A stretch of 64,000 bases of DNA from Flavihumibacter solisilvae (GTDB lineage: Bacteria > Bacteroidota > Bacteroidia > Chitinophagales > Chitinophagaceae): contig NZ_JSVC01000013.1 in NCBI RefSeq assembly GCF_000814475.1, positions 1-64,000 on the forward strand. The letters run 5' to 3'. The translations under genes and the position numbers were made by a program. Every line of letters begins with the position of its first letter. Within the stretch, counting starts at the first letter, position 1. Positions 61,076 through 64,000 of the stretch are shown piece after piece. The notes under the pieces were generated by a model, which worked only from the letters and a program-made list of their open reading frames with translations, searched no databases and was not told the DNA's origin.

Positions 61076-62461
61076 ATGAATAAGCTTTCGTATATTTTCT
61101 ACAGGACATTACTTTGGTTCTGGGATCTTGTTTCGCTCAACATTGTCATTTTCCTGGTCAGTAATTTTATACTTCCGCCAGGCGAGGTAGGAACGGGACA
61201 ATACCACGTCCTGTTCGCAGTTATCAACCTGTCATGGATGATCTCTGTGCACCTGACAACGTTGTATATGAGCAAGAACTGGCTTGATTTTACTATGTTT
61301 TACAAACGTACGATCAAGTGTTTCCTGTTTACCCTGCTGCTTTTGTTGCTGTTTGTATTCCTGTACAAGTATGATTATTCGCGGAAGTTCACCATGATGA
61401 CCATGCTGGGCTTTGGAATTTTCCTGACAATGAATCGTGTCGCATTCAATTTGCTGATCATTTCGTTCAGGGATAAATTCAGTTTCCAGAAGAATGTGGT
61501 TATCGTCGGCTATAACAATACGTCCAAACGACTGATCAGATATTTCACAGACGAAGCCAAATTCGTGAATGTTGCCGGATGCTTTGAAGATGGCGAACGC
61601 ATTTCACAGCTTTCAAATTTTCCGATTCTTGGCGAACTGAAAGATTGCATGTCATTCGTCACAGAAAATAATATCACAGAGATCTATTCAACCCTTTCAC
61701 CTGAGCAGTATCCTTATATCTACGATATTGCCAAGGCGGCTGAAAAGCAATTTGTTCATTTCAAATTTGTACCGGACTATAATATATTTATCAACCGCAA
61801 CATCTACATCGATTTCGTTGATAATTTACCTGTCCTGTCGCTTCGTAATGAACCACTTGAAGACACGGGTAACCGGATCAAGAAAAGGATGCTGGATATC
61901 TTTTTCAGCCTTTTTGTAATCATCTTCATCCTGTCTTGGCTTGTACCCATACTTTCTATCCTGATCAAACTGGATTCAAAAGGACCGATATTTTTCACCC
62001 AGCTAAGGTCCGGTAAAAACGGGCTTCCATTTCGCTGTCTGAAGTTCCGGAGTCTGCGGGTTAATGATGATGCGAATGTGAAGCAGGTTGTCAAGAACGA
62101 CCAGCGCATTACGCGCCTTGGCAGAATTATGCGCAAGACCAATATCGACGAGTTACCGCAGTTTTTCAATGTGCTTCTAGGCGATATGTCGATAGTTGGT
62201 CCAAGGCCTCATATGCTTAAGCATACCGAAGATTTTTCCCACCTGTACAAGCAATACATGATCCGTCACTTTGCAAAGCCCGGTCTCACAGGATGGGCCC
62301 AGATCAACGGATTCAGGGGGGAGATCACTGAAAATATACTCCTCCAGCGCAGGATCGAACACGACATCTGGTACATGGAAAACTGGACCCTGTGGCTCGA
62401 TTTCCAGATCATCTTCCGCACTGTCTTTCTCTCCATCATCGGCGATAAAAACGCCTATTAA
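61076..62461 (+). CDS. Polyprenyl-phosphate sugar-1-phosphate transferase, WcaJ/WbaP-like
   Basis: 461-residue initiating transferase that places the first sugar-1-phosphate on undecaprenyl phosphate. Four N-terminal helices (about 8-130), a CoA-binding-like Rossmann part (VVIVGYNNTSKRLI), a fifth helix (about 275-298) and the Bac_transf catalytic domain (PF02397) with FRCLKFRSLRVN, RKTNIDELPQFFNVLLGDMS (in part), VGPRPHM and KPGLTGWAQINGFRGE. It is the last gene of the block. It is convergent with the PKD gene, whose stop codon lies 1 bp away. Confidence 0.94.
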   Translation: MNKLSYIFYRTLLWFWDLVSLNIVIFLVSNFILPPGEVGTGQYHVLFAVINLSWMISVHLTTLYMSKNWLDFTMFYKRTIKCFLFTLLLLLLFVFLYKYDYSRKFTMMTMLGFGIFLTMNRVAFNLLIISFRDKFSFQKNVVIVGYNNTSKRLIRYFTDEAKFVNVAGCFEDGERISQLSNFPILGELKDCMSFVTENNITEIYSTLSPEQYPYIYDIAKAAEKQFVHFKFVPDYNIFINRNIYIDFVDNLPVLSLRNEPLEDTGNRIKKRMLDIFFSLFVIIFILSWLVPILSILIKLDSKGPIFFTQLRSGKNGLPFRCLKFRSLRVNDDANVKQVVKNDQRITRLGRIMRKTNIDELPQFFNVLLGDMSIVGPRPHMLKHTEDFSHLYKQYMIRHFAKPGLTGWAQINGFRGEITENILLQRRIEHDIWYMENWTLWLDFQIIFRTVFLSIIGDKNAY

Positions 62462-62462
62462 A

Positions 62463-64000
62463 TCAAGTCTTTACTATTTTCCTGATCACTGGCTGTGATT
62501 GCCTGTTGTTGATTTTGAGGTAATATGTGCCTGCAGGGTATTTGCTCATATCTACCCGTTTGTCATATACCTGTGTCCCCGGTGAGATTTTATCCGAAAA
62601 GATCAATTGGTCACCGGAACTATAAATGCTGATACCTTCAGGTTGCTGGCCTTTATCTATAACCCTGATGCGTATGTGATCATGTGCCGGGTTGGGAAAT
62701 ACAGAAACTGCAGTTTCATCTACCGGTGCAATCGTGACTGTTTGCGCAGCCATTAATTCACCTGAGCCACCAACCTGTGCCATACTTGTGGTGGCGGTTG
62801 TGGTATTTACCACATTCACCGTCATGGTTGTTGTTGCCCTTGCGCCCAGGTTATCAGTAACCGCCAGTTCAAAAATATAGCTGCCAATTAGCAGGTCACG
62901 CACAATGGCCTTGCTGCTGGTTGCGCCGGTCATGGTGGCTGTGGCTGGCCCGGACTTTTGCGTCCACCTGTAAGTGCTGATCGAGCCGTCACTGTCATAT
63001 GAGCCGGTTCCATTGAGAGTTGCATTATCAACCGGCCAGTAGAGAGTCTGATTCCAGCTGGCATCGGCAACAGGCGCCTGGTTTCCGGTTGCAGGAGGCG
63101 GAGTAGGGGCAGCTAAAATAATTATGTTGACGCTGGCTGTTGCAGTAGCGCCTGCATTATCGGTTACTGTGAGCCTGAATGTATAGGTGCCCTGTATAAG
63201 ATTGCTGATCACATTTGCGGATGCGGTCGGACTAGCCATGGGCGCGACAGACGGTCCGGATAGTTGTTGCCACTGGTATTTGACAATTGAACCATCTGCA
63301 TCAGTTGACTGGGTGCCTCTAAGTGTGGCTGCATTCATTGGCAGCGTCAATGTCTGGTTCCAGCCCGCATCTGCAACCGGGGCAATGTTGGGCGCTGAAG
63401 CACCTGGCAGTACCAATACATTGATGAATTTGCTGTTCATCCCACCTTTGTTGTCTTTCACTGTGAGCTTAAAGAAATAATTTCCCTGGTTCAGGTTACT
63501 GAGCTGGATATTGGCTGCAGTTGGTGAAGTCATTGTGGCTGTGGTCGGACCGCTGTATTGTGTCCAGGAATAGGATGCTACCAGTCCATCTTTATCTGTT
63601 GAACGGTCACCATACAGGATCGTAGTGGAATTTGGTAACTGGACATATTTTTTAACTCCAGGGTTCGCCACCGGCGGAGTGTTCTGGGCAGTTCCTCTTA
63701 TTTCAACTTCCATAACGGCAGCTGCCTTTGCGCCATCGGCATCGGTAATAGTCAACTGGTACTGGTATAGTCCGGCGACCATATTTGAAGCAATTATCCT
63801 GGAAGTGTTATTTGCCGAAAGAGTAGCCACAGACGGGCCGGATACCTGTTCCCATAAATAACTGATTGCAGTACCATCAGGGTCATGCGAACCCACACCA
63901 CTCAGCGTTGAATTGTTGGTTGGCAGCGTAAGTGTTTGCTTTGGTCCTACAACAACAAGCGGCAATACATTGGATGAGTTTGCCGGCGTAATCAGGAAAT
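62463..64000 (-). CDS. PKD-repeat protein with T9SS sorting domain, 5' end outside window
   Basis: At least 512 residues; the frame runs open to the window edge (residues FLITPANSSNVL precede 63965), so the N-terminus lies outside. Visible parts are four PKD modules (about 95 residues each) with LPTN or LPMN, DxDG, YxWxQxSGP and TVTD-type endings, then a linker and a T9SS type A sorting domain (SVFPNPAHDHIRI and AGTYYLKI). The modules resemble those of the heparin-lyase-like protein at 40376, on the other side of the block. Its catalytic or binding domain, if any, is not visible. It probably sits on the cell surface. Confidence 0.88.
   Translation of the reverse strand, partial: FLITPANSSNVLPLVVVGPKQTLTLPTNNSTLSGVGSHDPDGTAISYLWEQVSGPSVATLSANNTSRIIASNMVAGLYQYQLTITDADGAKAAAVMEVEIRGTAQNTPPVANPGVKKYVQLPNSTTILYGDRSTDKDGLVASYSWTQYSGPTTATMTSPTAANIQLSNLNQGNYFFKLTVKDNKGGMNSKFINVLVLPGASAPNIAPVADAGWNQTLTLPMNAATLRGTQSTDADGSIVKYQWQQLSGPSVAPMASPTASANVISNLIQGTYTFRLTVTDNAGATATASVNIIILAAPTPPPATGNQAPVADASWNQTLYWPVDNATLNGTGSYDSDGSISTYRWTQKSGPATATMTGATSSKAIVRDLLIGSYIFELAVTDNLGARATTTMTVNVVNTTTATTSMAQVGGSGELMAAQTVTIAPVDETAVSVFPNPAHDHIRIRVIDKGQQPEGISIYSSGDQLIFSDKISPGTQVYDKRVDMSKYPAGTYYLKINNRQSQPVIRKIVKT

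Overview
The window is chromosomal DNA from a member of the Bacteroidota, most likely family Chitinophagaceae (genus not determinable here). Evidence: Bacteroidota-type promoters (TAnnTTTG at -7, often with TTG about 19-20 nt upstream) before many genes; secreted proteins ending in type IX secretion (T9SS) sorting domains; a fused SecDF; the nusB-DUF1573-yajC-coaE run; BshB1 of bacillithiol synthesis; and PKD-repeat surface proteins. No rRNA, tRNA, insertion sequence, phage gene or CRISPR array was seen.

Layout. 1-4207: a TolC / HlyD / MFS tripartite efflux operon, preceded by a possible C-terminal gene remnant. 4208-4562: non-coding, with five 11-bp tandem repeats. 4563-34733: housekeeping and metabolic genes on both strands. 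These include a family-unknown protein, lpd, a DEAD-box helicase, bshB1, a fatty acid desaturase, the agmatine-to-putrescine pair aguB-aguA, a thiopurine-methyltransferase-like enzyme, an acyl-CoA dehydrogenase, a YggS PLP-binding protein, an intradiol-dioxygenase-like lipoprotein, a LytS/LytTR pair, glnS, an M20 peptidase with a GNAT, a fasciclin lipoprotein, a methylmalonyl-CoA mutase catalytic subunit, an IscA-type protein, secDF, a serine hydrolase, a DUF4397 lipoprotein, an aspartate aminotransferase, a hexapeptide acyltransferase, and coaE-yajC-DUF1573-nusB. 35034-37008: groES-groEL.

37421-64000 is a surface-polysaccharide region. A co-directional block (42950-62461) encodes Wza-like export lipoprotein, Wzc-like co-polymerase/kinase, a NusG/UpxY-like antiterminator, Wzy polymerase, Wzx flippase, three GT4 glycosyltransferases, a FemAB/GNAT-like protein, a GINT1-N-like beta-propeller protein, an MBOAT acyltransferase with an SGNH partner, a DUF354 protein, a Gfo/Idh/MocA oxidoreductase, an unassigned TIM-barrel-like protein, WecB and a WcaJ/WbaP-type initiating transferase. 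This is a Wzx/Wzy-dependent exopolysaccharide or capsule pathway with built-in O-acylation. It is flanked by secreted T9SS cargo: a sialate-O-acetylesterase-like protein, a heparin-lyase-like PKD protein and a second PKD protein cut by the window end. A second FemAB/GNAT paralog also lies outside the block. The region may therefore hold genes both to build and to trim or degrade one polymer.

The most unusual non-coding signals are a dispersed element of tandem ACCCGTCGGGT palindromes with a conserved 16-nt tail (two copies), the 11-bp tandem repeat at 4411-4465, a perfect 15-bp hairpin at 31755-31791, and promoters placed so close to start codons that bshB1 and yggS are probably leaderless.
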